Part shown: positions 7,938 through 16,617 of the stretch, piece by piece
Numbering within the stretch: position 1 is the stretch's first letter
How the letters are laid out: each line of letters opens with the position of its first letter
Source: Candidatus Peregrinibacteria bacterium
GTDB lineage: Bacteria > Patescibacteriota > Gracilibacteria > UBA1369 > LOWO2-01-FULL-3
DNA: 64,000 bases
Direction: 5' to 3'
Assembly: GCA_030688025.1 (NCBI GenBank)
Contig: JAUYJL010000010.1
Span: 122,599-186,598, forward strand
Notes under the pieces: generated by a model
Databases searched by the model: none
What the model was told of the DNA's origin: nothing
The model's input: the letters and a program-made list of their open reading frames with translations, nothing else
Position numbers and translations under genes: made by a program

Positions 7938-8642
7938 CTACAAAGCTTTAAGCTTAATAACGATATCATTTAAATCTTCAGGCAAATCACTCCTGAAGAT
8001 TTTTGCATTACCATCAGGATCCTTGAATTTCAGCATACACGCATGTAAAAACTGCCTCTTAAGCCCCAATGCTTCAGAAAATGCCTCATTAAACTTCCTA
8101 TCCCCGTAAGAAGCATCCATTGCGACAGGATGATCTATCGCCTTCATATGAACCCTTATTTGATGCGTACGACCCGTCTTTATCTCTACATCAAGCAAAC
8201 TAACCATTCCAAAAGAAGTTTTATATTCATTAAGAACTTTATAAACAGTCACAGCATTCTTTGCTCCAACACTAGCAGATATACTCATTTTAGTTCTATT
8301 ATTAAGATCTCTCGAAATAGGAGAATCAATCACCGCCTTTTTGTGCTTCAAAACGCCCCTCACAAGCGCAGAATAGTGTTTTTCAATCTTCCTGCTTTTA
8401 AAAAGTTTCACAAAATAATCATAAGAAACCTTATTCCTAGCAATAATTAAAATGCCAGAAGTATTTTTATCCAGCCTGTGAACAACTCCTGGACGAATAG
8501 GATCCAAATCCTTTAGATCGATTTTAGACTTAAGCTGATCAGTAAGCGTAATTTCATTCGAAGTCTCGGAAGGATGCACGGAAATTCCAGAAGGTTTCTC
8601 CACGACGAGATAATCTTTATTTTCAAACAAAATCTTAACCAT
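7938..8642 (-). CDS. RluA/RluD-family pseudouridine synthase
   Basis: Isomerises uridine to pseudouridine in rRNA or tRNA. The 234-aa protein shows YLVVEKPSGISVHP, the catalytic motif VVHRLDKNTSGILIIAR (Asp), KTGRTHQIRVHM and HPVAMDASYG. It lacks an N-terminal S4 domain. I chose the ATG at 8642, which has AGGG just upstream, over a TTG-type start at 8660 that would overlap the regulator gene. It sits 4 bp behind the TrmB-like gene, so the two are probably cotranscribed. The exact target uridine cannot be read from the sequence. Confidence 0.93.
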   Translation of the reverse strand: MVKILFENKDYLVVEKPSGISVHPSETSNEITLTDQLKSKIDLKDLDPIRPGVVHRLDKNTSGILIIARNKVSYDYFVKLFKSRKIEKHYSALVRGVLKHKKAVIDSPISRDLNNRTKMSISASVGAKNAVTVYKVLNEYKTSFGMVSLLDVEIKTGRTHQIRVHMKAIDHPVAMDASYGDRKFNEAFSEALGLKRQFLHACMLKFKDPDGNAKIFRSDLPEDLNDIVIKLKAL

Positions 8643-8646
8643 ATCC

Positions 8647-9405
8647 CTATTGTATACCATTCCAAACCATATCGAAAATCATCTTATGCATATCGGCCGT
8701 TTTCGGACTTTCTATAACAATTCCATATTCCGCCCCTTTATCAAAATTTAAAATACAAACTTTATCTCCATAAATCACCATTTCGTTCTCAAAAAGCTTC
8801 CCAAAATCAGTTTTATCAAGACACAAAACCTCAACATTTTTATTATTAAAATTGAATATTTTTTTAATTTCATCAAAATTAGGCAAAATTATTTTAAAAG
8901 ATTTTGAAGTTTTTCTTTTCAACGCATCCCTAAAAGAATCAGAAAAATCACGATCAGACCAAAAACCTTTATTAAGCGAAATGTAACCCCTCTTTTCACA
9001 ACCCGCATTCAAAAAATCATGAATAATATGCTTAACACCCTCCAGGCCATCAAAAAAAGAAACAACAGGTTTCTGAAAAACAAAATCATCAGTAACACCC
9101 CTGAATCTTGGAATAACAGAAATAAGCTTTTCCCTGTAATAATCAAAAGCACGACATTTTCTATCAATATATCCAATAAGAAAATTAGGATCATTCGCGA
9201 CAAAATATAGAATTTTCTTGCTTGAATAAGAGGAAACAATCCCTTTCTGCTCCAAAGATTTAAGCAAACTCCACACAGAAGTACGATTCATAGAAAGCCT
9301 CTTTGCCAATAAACTCACAGGCTGCGCACCAACTTGCAAAAGTTCGAGGTAAACTTTTGATTCATTACTGGTAAAGCCTATTTGACACAGATATTCCCGC
9401 AACAT
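8647..9405 (-). CDS. TrmB-family transcriptional regulator
   Basis: A 252-aa protein with an N-terminal winged helix (residues 1-70: GFTSNESKVYLELLQVGAQPV and RTSVWSLLKSLEQKGIV) typical of TrmB-like regulators. A C-terminal ligand or PLD-like domain contains FFDGLEGVKHIIHDFL and VMVIYGDKVCIL-type strands. TrmB proteins are commonest in archaea but occur in CPR bacteria. The effector is unknown. It has its own promoter, with a dyad at the -35 that could mediate autoregulation. Confidence 0.82.
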   Translation of the reverse strand: MLREYLCQIGFTSNESKVYLELLQVGAQPVSLLAKRLSMNRTSVWSLLKSLEQKGIVSSYSSKKILYFVANDPNFLIGYIDRKCRAFDYYREKLISVIPRFRGVTDDFVFQKPVVSFFDGLEGVKHIIHDFLNAGCEKRGYISLNKGFWSDRDFSDSFRDALKRKTSKSFKIILPNFDEIKKIFNFNNKNVEVLCLDKTDFGKLFENEMVIYGDKVCILNFDKGAEYGIVIESPKTADMHKMIFDMVWNGIQ

Positions 9406-9435
9406 ATGAATATAAATATTAACTACAGGAGGGCA

Positions 9436-9465
9436 ATATTACAACGACTCAAAGGGATATGTCAA
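9436..9465 (-). promoter_or_regulatory. Promoter of TrmB-like regulator
   Basis: Minus-strand TTGACA (9460-9465), an 18-bp spacer and TAATAT (9436-9441), about 30 bp before the ATG. Confidence 0.6.
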
Positions 9466-9476
9466 TAGCTTTTGAC
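9461..9476. promoter_or_regulatory. Candidate operator dyad
   Basis: GTCAA-TAGCTT-TTGAC is an inverted repeat covering the -35 of the TrmB-like gene. Its position suits autorepression; this is inference. Confidence 0.35.
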
Positions 9477-9490
9477 CTAGACTTAGTATT

Positions 9491-9519
9491 TTGCATTTTC
9501 AAGTGCAGTTTGCTATTCT
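9491..9519 (+). promoter_or_regulatory. Promoter of tyrS-recG
   Basis: TTGCAT (9491-9496), a 17-bp spacer and TATTCT (9514-9519). The predicted start lies about 24 nt before the tyrS ATG. Confidence 0.55.
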
Positions 9520-9549
9520 TTAGTCGCCAAAAAAATAACAAACAAATAA

Positions 9550-10740
9550 ATGGCAAAAGATAATAAAAACTTACTGGAAAGGGGAGTGGTCGAGGTTATA
9601 GTAAAAGAAGAACTTGAAAAAAAACTCAACTCAGGAAAAAAGTTAAGAATAAAATTTGGAATAGACCCAACAGGGGCCGATTTACATATTGGACATGGAG
9701 TTGTTCTTAGAAAATTAAAACAATTTCAAGACAGGGGAGACACCGCAATTTTGCTAATAGGAGATTATACCGCCAGAATAGGGGATCCAACGGGAAAATC
9801 AGAGACGCGAAAAACGCTTACAGAAGAGCAAATCAAGGAAAACATGAAACACTACATAGAACAGGCGTCAAAGATTTTAGATCTAAAAAAACTAGAAATC
9901 AGATACAATTCCGAGTGGTTTGGAAAAATGAACATGGCCCAAATCCTTGAATTAACAGCAAAAAGAACAGTAAGCCAAATGCTTCAAAGAGAAGATTTCA
10001 AAAATCGATTAAAAAATAATCAAGACATTTCGATTACAGAATTACTTTATCCTTTAATGCAAGGATATGACTCTGTGATGCTCGAATCAGACGTAGAACT
10101 CGGAGGAACAGATCAAACATTCAACATGCTCGTGGGCCGCGATATGCAAAAAAACTACGGATGTAAAACAATTCAAGACATCATTACCGTGCCAATTCTT
10201 GAAGGAACAGACGGAGTCGAAAAAATGAGCAAAACATACAACAACTACATTGGTTTTTCAGAAAGTCCAAAAGAAATTTACGGAAAAGCCATGTCTATTC
10301 CGGACAATATGATTATAAAGTATTTTGAACTAGCGACAGAAATTTCATTTGAAGACTTAAAAACTATAGAAAAAGCGCTAAAACAAGGCGAAAACCCAAA
10401 AAATCTGAAGATGCGCCTTGCAAGAGAACTCGTAGCGCTATATCACGATCAAAAATCTGCAGAAACAGCAGAAAAAGAATTTACAGAAATCTTTTCGAAC
10501 AAAGGAAAGCCAGAAGAAATAGAAGAAGTAAAACTTTCCGGGAAAAAGCATAAACTTGTAGATTTATTGGTAGAAACAAAACTCACAACTTCAAAAGGAG
10601 AAGCAAGAAGGCTCATAGAACAAGGAGGATTAAAAGTAGATGATGAAAAAGTAAGCGACGTAAATACTGAACTGGACATAAGCAAGGAACGCCTGATACA
10701 AGCTGGAAAAAGGAAATTTATAAAAGTGATAGGAAAATAA
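9550..10740 (+). CDS. tyrS: Tyrosyl-tRNA synthetase
   Basis: Charges tRNA-Tyr; 396 aa, class I synthetase. HIGH is at residues 46-49 (GADLHIGHG). The tyrosine pocket is seen in ELLYPLMQGYDSV and ELGGTDQTFNM, and KMSKT is the KMSKS loop. An S4 RNA-binding domain ends the protein (TSKGEARRLIEQGGLKVDDE). The stop TAA shares its last A with the ATG of recG, so they form an operon. Confidence 0.97.
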   Translation: MAKDNKNLLERGVVEVIVKEELEKKLNSGKKLRIKFGIDPTGADLHIGHGVVLRKLKQFQDRGDTAILLIGDYTARIGDPTGKSETRKTLTEEQIKENMKHYIEQASKILDLKKLEIRYNSEWFGKMNMAQILELTAKRTVSQMLQREDFKNRLKNNQDISITELLYPLMQGYDSVMLESDVELGGTDQTFNMLVGRDMQKNYGCKTIQDIITVPILEGTDGVEKMSKTYNNYIGFSESPKEIYGKAMSIPDNMIIKYFELATEISFEDLKTIEKALKQGENPKNLKMRLARELVALYHDQKSAETAEKEFTEIFSNKGKPEEIEEVKLSGKKHKLVDLLVETKLTTSKGEARRLIEQGGLKVDDEKVSDVNTELDISKERLIQAGKRKFIKVIGK

Positions 10741-12785
10741 TGCTTCAGAAAAATCTCGAAAAAGTCTTAAAGACTACAAAAAAACACATAGAAAAATTGT
10801 CTTCTCTTGGTGTAAATACAGTTGAAGATTTACTTCTATATTTTCCGCGTAACTACAACGACACACGCGAATTTACAAGAATAAAAGATATAATTCCAAA
10901 CGAAGTAAACACAATAAAAGGCAAGCTGACTTCACTTTTCAACATAAGCACAAAATTCGGGAAAAAAATCACACGAGGCATTTTTACTGACTCGACCGGA
11001 TCTATAGAAGTAGTTTGGTTTAACCAACCGCATCTAACAAGAATGCTTCCTCGAAACCAAGAAATAATTTTAAGCGGAAAAGCAAAAATAAGTTTCAAAA
11101 AAATAGCACTACAAAATCCATCTCACGAACGAATAAAACCATATGAAGAACAAATCCATAGTGGCATTATAGCGCCTGTATATCACGAAACTGAAGGCCT
11201 AACCTCAAAATGGATAAGAGAAAAAATAAAACCATTAGTAGATGAATGGCTGACTTTCTTCGAAGAACATTTACCAGAAGAAATTTTGAAAGAACACGAC
11301 TTAATGGACATTAAATATGCAATAAAAAATGTACATTTTCCGGAAAGCGAAAAACTTTTGCTACTAGCAAGAGAACGACTCGCATTTGATGAACTTTTCA
11401 TACTACAATTAAAAGTTTTACAAAGAAAATGGCATTGGCAACATGCGACGAAGTCGCAAGCAAAAAACATAGAGATTAAAACAGAAATACTCAAAGAAGC
11501 GATTGTCTCACTACCATTCGAATTAACTAATGCGCAAACAAAATCGCTTAAAGAAACCCTACTGGACTTTCAAAAACCATATCCAGCTAGTCGTTTAATT
11601 CAAGGAGACGTAGGCTCGGGAAAGACCGTTGTCGCCGCACTTGCCGCACTAAATGTCGTAAAAAACGGCTACCAAGTAGCCATAATGGCACCAACCGAAA
11701 TCCTTGCGAAACAACACTATTACACATTTGTAAAAACATTAACAAAATATAATCTAAACATTCAGTTCATTTCAGGCTCAACAACGAAAAAGATGAAGGA
11801 AGACGTTGTCAGACAAATGAAAACCGGCACAGTCGACATCGTCATAGGCACACATTCATTGATTCAAGAAGATATTGGATTCAGAAATCTTGGCCTCGCA
11901 ATAATTGATGAACAACATAGATTTGGAGTCAAACAACGAGAAATTTTAAAAAGTTATAATTCTCCGCACCTACTAAGCATGACAGCAACGCCAATCCCAA
12001 GAACTCTAGCCATCGTAGTTTACGGAGACCAAGATCTTTCAGTCATAGATGAAATGCCGAAAGGAAGGCAAAAAATTATAACCAGAGTCGTTCCTGAAAA
12101 CAAAAGAACCGAAGCTTACAGATGGATCGAAGATCAAATAGCAAAAGGCAGACAAGCTTTCATAATTTGCCCACTCATAGATGAATCAGATACGATCGAA
12201 GTGAAATCAGTCGTCCAAGAATACGCACATTTACAAGAATTTATTTTCCCAAATTTAAAACTAGGACTTCTTCACGGAAGGCTTAAACAAGAGGAAAAAG
12301 ACGAAGTCATGGATGCTTTCAAAAACAATGAAATAAACATATTAGTTTCAACGTCAGTAGTTGAAGTCGGAATCGACGTCCCAAACGCAACAATAATGCT
12401 CATAGAAGGATCTGAAAGATTTGGCTTATCCCAACTACATCAATTTCGCGGAAGAGTAGGCAGGGGAGTGCATCAATCATATTGCTTCCTATTCACGGGT
12501 AATTTGTCAGACGAAGGAAAAACAAGAATGCAATCAATGGAAAAATACTCAAGTGGCTTTAAACTAGCCGAAATCGACATGCAATTGCGTGGCCCTGGTG
12601 AAGTTTACGGAGTACGCCAAAGCGGAATTCCAGATCTCAAAATGGCCAGCTTGACAGATTCAGTAAATATCGAAAAAGCAAGGAACAGTGCTTCAAAAAT
12701 AATAGAAAAAGATCCATTGCTAAAAACTTATCCAAAATTAGCAGCAAAAATCACAGAGATTCAGGAAGTTTTCGTAAATGACTAA
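10740..12785 (+). CDS. recG: ATP-dependent DNA helicase RecG
   Basis: Remodels stalled forks and branched DNA; 681 aa. An N-terminal wedge/OB domain (SSLGVNTVEDLLLYFPRNY) is followed by a superfamily 2 motor: QGDVGSGKTVVA (Walker A), IIDEQHRFG (motif II), SMTATPIPRTLA (motif III), TSVVEVGIDVP and QFRGRVGRG (motif VI). The C-terminal RecG hook region is present. It starts on the last base of tyrS. About 380 bp without a long gene follow it. Confidence 0.97.
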   Translation: MLQKNLEKVLKTTKKHIEKLSSLGVNTVEDLLLYFPRNYNDTREFTRIKDIIPNEVNTIKGKLTSLFNISTKFGKKITRGIFTDSTGSIEVVWFNQPHLTRMLPRNQEIILSGKAKISFKKIALQNPSHERIKPYEEQIHSGIIAPVYHETEGLTSKWIREKIKPLVDEWLTFFEEHLPEEILKEHDLMDIKYAIKNVHFPESEKLLLLARERLAFDELFILQLKVLQRKWHWQHATKSQAKNIEIKTEILKEAIVSLPFELTNAQTKSLKETLLDFQKPYPASRLIQGDVGSGKTVVAALAALNVVKNGYQVAIMAPTEILAKQHYYTFVKTLTKYNLNIQFISGSTTKKMKEDVVRQMKTGTVDIVIGTHSLIQEDIGFRNLGLAIIDEQHRFGVKQREILKSYNSPHLLSMTATPIPRTLAIVVYGDQDLSVIDEMPKGRQKIITRVVPENKRTEAYRWIEDQIAKGRQAFIICPLIDESDTIEVKSVVQEYAHLQEFIFPNLKLGLLHGRLKQEEKDEVMDAFKNNEINILVSTSVVEVGIDVPNATIMLIEGSERFGLSQLHQFRGRVGRGVHQSYCFLFTGNLSDEGKTRMQSMEKYSSGFKLAEIDMQLRGPGEVYGVRQSGIPDLKMASLTDSVNIEKARNSASKIIEKDPLLKTYPKLAAKITEIQEVFVND

Positions 12786-12841
12786 AAAAACATAAAATTT
12801 TTATAAATTTTTCACAAAACTTCTTGCAAAAATGATATAGT

Positions 12842-12925
12842 TAAAAATTGTGTTTAAACGCTACAATAAGCCCGAAACTAGACATCCAAGATTTTAAAGA
12901 GACGACCCAACACCCGTCTTTTTTA
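12842..12925 (+). ncRNA. Candidate small RNA ending in an intrinsic terminator
   Basis: A short unit downstream of recG. A possible promoter (TTCACA 12811-12816, TATAGT 12836-12841, 19-bp spacer) is followed about 60 bp later by a terminator. No reading frame of note lies between. It could simply be the recG 3' end, in which case the terminator belongs to tyrS-recG. No known RNA family was recognised. Confidence 0.3.
12898..12925 (+). terminator. Intrinsic terminator
   Basis: Stem AGACG (12900-12904) pairs with CGTCT (12915-12919) around a 10-nt loop, followed by a run of T (12919-12924). Confidence 0.6.
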
Positions 12926-12980
12926 TTTAAACGCGTTAAAACGAACGCTTTCCCCGTGTTTTATAAAATAAAGCGGGGAT

Positions 12981-13132
12981 ATGGCAAATAAACTCAAAAA
13001 AACAAAAAAACCGTAAAAACAACAAGAAGTAAGGGGAAGCTGGTATTTATAAACGAAAACAACATTAGCCGAAAAAGAACATCCAAGCCTAAAAGCATAC
13101 AAAACAACGCTTTTTACAAGAAATCAACCTAG
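12981..13132 (+). pseudogene. Candidate small basic protein gene needing a -1 shift
   Basis: ATG at 12981 reads MANKLKKTKKP then TAA. A -1 shift on the second of two seven-A runs (12996-13002 and 13004-13010) joins a 39-codon open frame (VKTTRSKGKLVFINENN and onward) ending at TAG 13130-13132, exactly where a terminator hairpin starts. The fused product would be about 50 aa and strongly basic. TATAAA at 12962-12967 could be its -10. It may be a real gene with programmed frameshifting or slippage, an assembly indel in the A run, a pseudogene, or chance. No homologue was recognised. Confidence 0.35.
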
Positions 13133-13165
13133 GTTTGCACAAGATACATTGTGCAAACCTTTATC
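13131..13165 (+). terminator. Strong intrinsic terminator hairpin
   Basis: A perfect 10-bp stem AGGTTTGCAC (13131-13140) and GTGCAAACCT (13151-13160) with a 10-nt loop, followed by TTTATCT. It separates the + strand unit from the convergent elp3 gene. Confidence 0.7.
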
Positions 13166-13168
13166 TAT

Positions 13169-14794
13169 CTATATTCCCTTTAACATATAGGTACCTTTAA
13201 TCCTGTACCCCAATTTCTTATAATACTCTCTTGTCCCGATTCCCGCTATGACCGCAATTTTTTTATATCCATTCTTTTTTGAAAAATCTTCCGCATACTG
13301 CATAAGCCTAGAGCCAAGCCCACCATGCTGTTTTTCCTTACCACTCCTCTTCCCCACCGCAACCTGTTTTCCATAAACATGGATTTCTCTCACCAGCGAA
13401 GCATCTTTTAATTCAGGAATAAACGTTTTATGAGGAAATCTAAGCCGCAAAAGAGCTATAATTTTATCATTTTTAACATCCTCAAGAGATATAAAAAACT
13501 CTTTTCCGCCATTTGCGTCATATTCACGAACAACCAATTCCACATCTTTATTCTTAAATGTTTCATTTTTTACCTCACGTGCACGTATTTCACGAAAAGT
13601 TTTTCCAGTCCTTTTCATGAGCTTCTGCTCAAGAATTTGCCTTACATTAGACACTTTTGAGCCTGCAGTAATTTCATTTGAAGGAATATCTCTAGCAACA
13701 CGATCAACTCTACACCACTCCGGCACGGACAACATCTCCGCCAAAAGAACCTCTTCAATAGTTTTATCATCATATGGCTGAAATTCACCACGCTTAAAAG
13801 TATAAAAAAGTTGAGTTTTAGGCACAACCACGCAAGGATATATCTTCAAATAATCAGGCTGAAAACCAGAATCCGTAAAAAGTTCTCCAACCATTTTCTT
13901 ATCAAAATCCGGAGTAGACCCGGGCAAATTCGGCATCATATGATAACCAATTTTAAATCCACTATCTTTTAATAAACCTGTAGCATCTTTCACGGACTTC
14001 AAATCATGACCTCTCTTAGTCAATTCTTGAACCTTTTCGTCCGTAGTTTGAACTCCCATCTCAACTTTCGTAACTCCAAGCATTCGTAATCGTCTAACTT
14101 CATTTCTATCTATATAATCAGGCCTCGTCTCAATATTCACTCCAATACATCGAACTTCAGCAGTCTCATTTATTTTCACGACATCAGCAAAAGAAAGATT
14201 TTTCTTGAAAGGTTTTTTCTTTAAAACAAGTAAAGGAAAATCATTCATCGCAAGTAAACATCGCTTCACAAACCAAGTCTGATAAGCTTTTGGGTAAAAG
14301 CTAAAAGTCCCTCCAATCACGCGTAACTCCACCTTTGAAACTTCATGCCCAGTCATAGTCAACGCCTTTAATCGAACAAATACTTGAACATAGGGATCAA
14401 AGTCCTGAGCAAAAGCTCGCTGCGCCGCCGGCTGTGAAGGCAAATAGCTTTTTGGCATCCTAATATCCGTCGGACAATAAACACACTTCCCTGGACACGG
14501 ATATGGCTTCGTAAGGACCGTAACAGGCGTTACACCACTAAGCGTTCGCACCCCCCTCTTTCGCAACAAAGAAAGAAGAGCAGGATTATTTTTAATTTTC
14601 TTCTCTTTCAATAAATCATAATACGCTTTAATCAAATAAAGATTATGGAAAACCTTTCCTTTAAATTCCTTAATAATTCCATTTCTAAAATGCTCAAAAT
14701 CCCCTCTTCTTTCGAAAGTTTTTTTCGAAGCTGCCATTATAATATTCCTGGCAATCTCCTGATTATCGTCTAGATTTAAATTCGCGAAATCCAT
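13169..14794 (-). CDS. elp3: Elp3-family tRNA uridine-34 carboxymethylase (radical SAM plus GNAT)
   Basis: Elp3 installs a carboxymethyl group on C5 of wobble uridine using SAM and acetyl-CoA. The 541-aa protein has the radical SAM cluster motif CPGKCVYCP (Cys100, 104, 107) after SGVTPVTVLTKPYPC, then ALTMTGHEVSKVELRVIGGT, EMGVQTTDEKVQ, and a C-terminal GNAT domain (GLGSRLMQYAEDFSKKNGY with REYYKKLGYR). Length and order match archaeal and rare bacterial Elp3 proteins that act alone. I chose the ATG at 14794 over a TTG at 14803. A -10 element lies 8 nt upstream, so the mRNA may be nearly leaderless. It is divergent from a Trm9-like methyltransferase. Confidence 0.93.
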   Translation of the reverse strand: MDFANLNLDDNQEIARNIIMAASKKTFERRGDFEHFRNGIIKEFKGKVFHNLYLIKAYYDLLKEKKIKNNPALLSLLRKRGVRTLSGVTPVTVLTKPYPCPGKCVYCPTDIRMPKSYLPSQPAAQRAFAQDFDPYVQVFVRLKALTMTGHEVSKVELRVIGGTFSFYPKAYQTWFVKRCLLAMNDFPLLVLKKKPFKKNLSFADVVKINETAEVRCIGVNIETRPDYIDRNEVRRLRMLGVTKVEMGVQTTDEKVQELTKRGHDLKSVKDATGLLKDSGFKIGYHMMPNLPGSTPDFDKKMVGELFTDSGFQPDYLKIYPCVVVPKTQLFYTFKRGEFQPYDDKTIEEVLLAEMLSVPEWCRVDRVARDIPSNEITAGSKVSNVRQILEQKLMKRTGKTFREIRAREVKNETFKNKDVELVVREYDANGGKEFFISLEDVKNDKIIALLRLRFPHKTFIPELKDASLVREIHVYGKQVAVGKRSGKEKQHGGLGSRLMQYAEDFSKKNGYKKIAVIAGIGTREYYKKLGYRIKGTYMLKGI

Positions 14795-14802
14795 ATAAAA
14801 CA

Positions 14803-14810
14803 ATTATAAT
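14803..14810. promoter_or_regulatory. Palindromic ATTATAAT shared by two divergent genes
   Basis: ATTATAAT is its own reverse complement and supplies a perfect TATAAT on both strands. It ends 6 nt before the methyltransferase ATG and 8 nt before the elp3 ATG, which implies start sites at or very near both start codons. No convincing -35 is visible on either side. Confidence 0.5.
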
Positions 14811-14816
14811 GGATAC

Positions 14817-15491
14817 ATGCGGGAAAAAACAGCAATTAGCTTGCTAAAAAAAGTAAAAAAAGACTATACGGAAATTTCCGAAGAATTCGACAAAACAAGA
14901 AAAACCAAATGGGAAGAATTTGATAATTTTTTAAAATACATAAAAGATAAAAATATAGTCGCAGACGTAGGATGCGGCAATGGAAGATTTTATGAATTCC
15001 TAAAAAAACATAAAACCACAAAATACATAGGCATCGATAATAATAAAAAACTGCTAGAGAAAGCCAAAAAAGAGAAAAACGCAAAATTCATAAAAGGAGA
15101 TCTTTTGAAAATTCCACTCAAAAAAGAAAGCGTAAATGTAGTGCTGGAAATCGCATCACTTCATCATATCCCATCAAAAAAACTAAGAGAAAAAGCTATA
15201 AAAGAAGTAAACAGAGTTCTCAAAAAAAATGGAATTTTCATCGTAAGCGTTTGGAACTTATTCCAGCCAAAATATAAAAAATACATCAAAAAGGCTTTCC
15301 TTAGAGCAATTCTCACATTAGGAAAATATGATTTTAGAGACACATTTATCCCTTGGGCAAAAAAAGCTGAAAGATATTATTATGCATTCAAGGAAAAAGA
15401 ACTTAAAAGATTGCTAGAAACCAACAATTTCGAAATAATAGAGCAAGGAAAAAATAACAACATAGTTTTCATATGCAAAAAGAAGAAATAA
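14817..15491 (+). CDS. Trm9/ALKBH8-like SAM methyltransferase, putative tRNA wobble-uridine enzyme
   Basis: A 224-aa class I methyltransferase. The SAM motif is VADVGCGNGRF (residues 48-58), the acidic loop GIDNNKKLLE follows, and post-motifs are ASLHHIPSKKLREKA and SVWNLF. The N-terminal pattern Y-x-x-I-x-x-x-F-x-x-T-R-x-x-x-W (residues 17-32) matches the signature of eukaryotic Trm9/ALKBH8 methyltransferases, which methylate the cm5U34 made by Elp3. It lies 22 bp from divergent elp3, which supports that reading. A generic methyltransferase on another substrate remains possible. It overlaps the next gene by 19 bp. Confidence 0.8.
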   Translation: MREKTAISLLKKVKKDYTEISEEFDKTRKTKWEEFDNFLKYIKDKNIVADVGCGNGRFYEFLKKHKTTKYIGIDNNKKLLEKAKKEKNAKFIKGDLLKIPLKKESVNVVLEIASLHHIPSKKLREKAIKEVNRVLKKNGIFIVSVWNLFQPKYKKYIKKAFLRAILTLGKYDFRDTFIPWAKKAERYYYAFKEKELKRLLETNNFEIIEQGKNNNIVFICKKKK

Positions 15492-16297
15492 AAATATTAG
15501 GAGTAAATTTTAACAATACAACGCTAGAAGAAGCGGCAAAACAAGCCATAAAGTGGGCAAAAGAAAATTTAAAAACATATATCGCAACTCCAAATCCAGA
15601 GATGCTTCTTGAGACAATAAAAAATCCAAAATTCTTGGAAGTACTGAACAAATCAGGACTAAATGTCCCAGACGGTACAGGAATTTTATGGGCAAGCACT
15701 TATACTTCAAAAATAAAAAACAATCCATCAAAATTAGCAAAAATATTAAAAGCAGCCCAAACCCTATTTTTCGGCTTAATAAAGCCGAAATCAATAAGGC
15801 TTATCTTGAAAGAACGAGTAACTGGCATAGATTTAATGCTGGAAATTTGTAAAAAATCTGGGGCAGAAAATCTAAAAATATTTTTACTTGGAGCAAGCGA
15901 GGAAACAGGAGAAAAAGCAAAAAAAATACTTCAAGAAAAATACCCAAACATAAAAATCACAGGAAGAATAAGCAAAAGTCCAAAAGAAGAAGACGAAAAA
16001 GAAATAATAGAAGAAATAAACCGCTCAAACGCAGATATCTTATTCGTAGCATATGGAGCCCCAAATCAAGAATCATGGATAGCAAAAAACTTACCAGAAT
16101 TAACATCCGTGAAGGTAGCAATCGGAGTTGGTGGAGCATTCGACTTCATTGCAGGCATTAGAAAAAGAGCACCAAAGATATTTCAAAAGATAGGACTAGA
16201 GTGGCTAATAAGGCTTATTCAAGAGCCAAAACGTATAAAAAGAATATGGAATGCGATAATAAAATTCCCCTACGAAATAATAAAGAGAACAAAATAA
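15473..16297 (+). CDS. WecG/TagA/CpsF family glycosyltransferase
   Basis: A 274-aa member of glycosyltransferase family 26, which transfers N-acetylmannosamine-type sugars to lipid-linked acceptors in cell-surface polysaccharide synthesis. Signatures: ATPNPEMLLE, VPDGTGILWAS, a Rossmann-like FLLGASEETGEKAK, VAYGAPNQESWI, GVGGAFDFIAG and APKIFQKIGLEWLIRL. The exact sugar is unknown. It overlaps the methyltransferase gene by 19 bp, so the two may be cotranscribed without sharing a function. Confidence 0.92.
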   Translation: MQKEEIKILGVNFNNTTLEEAAKQAIKWAKENLKTYIATPNPEMLLETIKNPKFLEVLNKSGLNVPDGTGILWASTYTSKIKNNPSKLAKILKAAQTLFFGLIKPKSIRLILKERVTGIDLMLEICKKSGAENLKIFLLGASEETGEKAKKILQEKYPNIKITGRISKSPKEEDEKEIIEEINRSNADILFVAYGAPNQESWIAKNLPELTSVKVAIGVGGAFDFIAGIRKRAPKIFQKIGLEWLIRLIQEPKRIKRIWNAIIKFPYEIIKRTK

Positions 16298-16298
16298 A

Positions 16299-16577
16299 CT
16301 ATTTTTTCTTGGATGCAGTCTTCGCACTATTCACCCTTTTATCAACAAACATCTCCAAGTAAGGACGAATCTTTTCCACAATAAATTCAATAGCCCTTAA
16401 AGGCTCTGTAATAGTCTTGTGAATCTTATCAACAGTCATCCTTATTTCCTCACTAACATGCGAAAAATCACGAAGAATCAAGATCGCATAAAAAAGTGTA
16501 ATACACAAAAATATAACAAGAACTAGAAAACCGATAGCCAACGACATATTTAATATATCTGCAGAAGTTGCGAACAT
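16299..16577 (-). CDS. Small membrane-anchored protein, DUF948-like
   Basis: 92 aa: one N-terminal membrane helix (residues about 10-34), then an amphipathic stretch of helices (VSEEIRMTVDKIHKTITEPL) and a basic tail AKTASKKK. This layout resembles DUF948/YtxH-type envelope proteins, but the similarity is only architectural. It is last in the gatB-containing minus-strand cluster, 40 bp behind gatB. Confidence 0.7.
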   Translation of the reverse strand: MFATSADILNMSLAIGFLVLVIFLCITLFYAILILRDFSHVSEEIRMTVDKIHKTITEPLRAIEFIVEKIRPYLEMFVDKRVNSAKTASKKK

Positions 16578-16617
16578 AGGAAAAAGATTAAGGAGATAAA
16601 ACCAAAAGAATAATAAC

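Noticed and set aside
8643..8660. Upstream start for the pseudouridine synthase
   Set aside because: It would overlap the regulator and adds residues outside the family; the ATG at 8642 has AGGG upstream.
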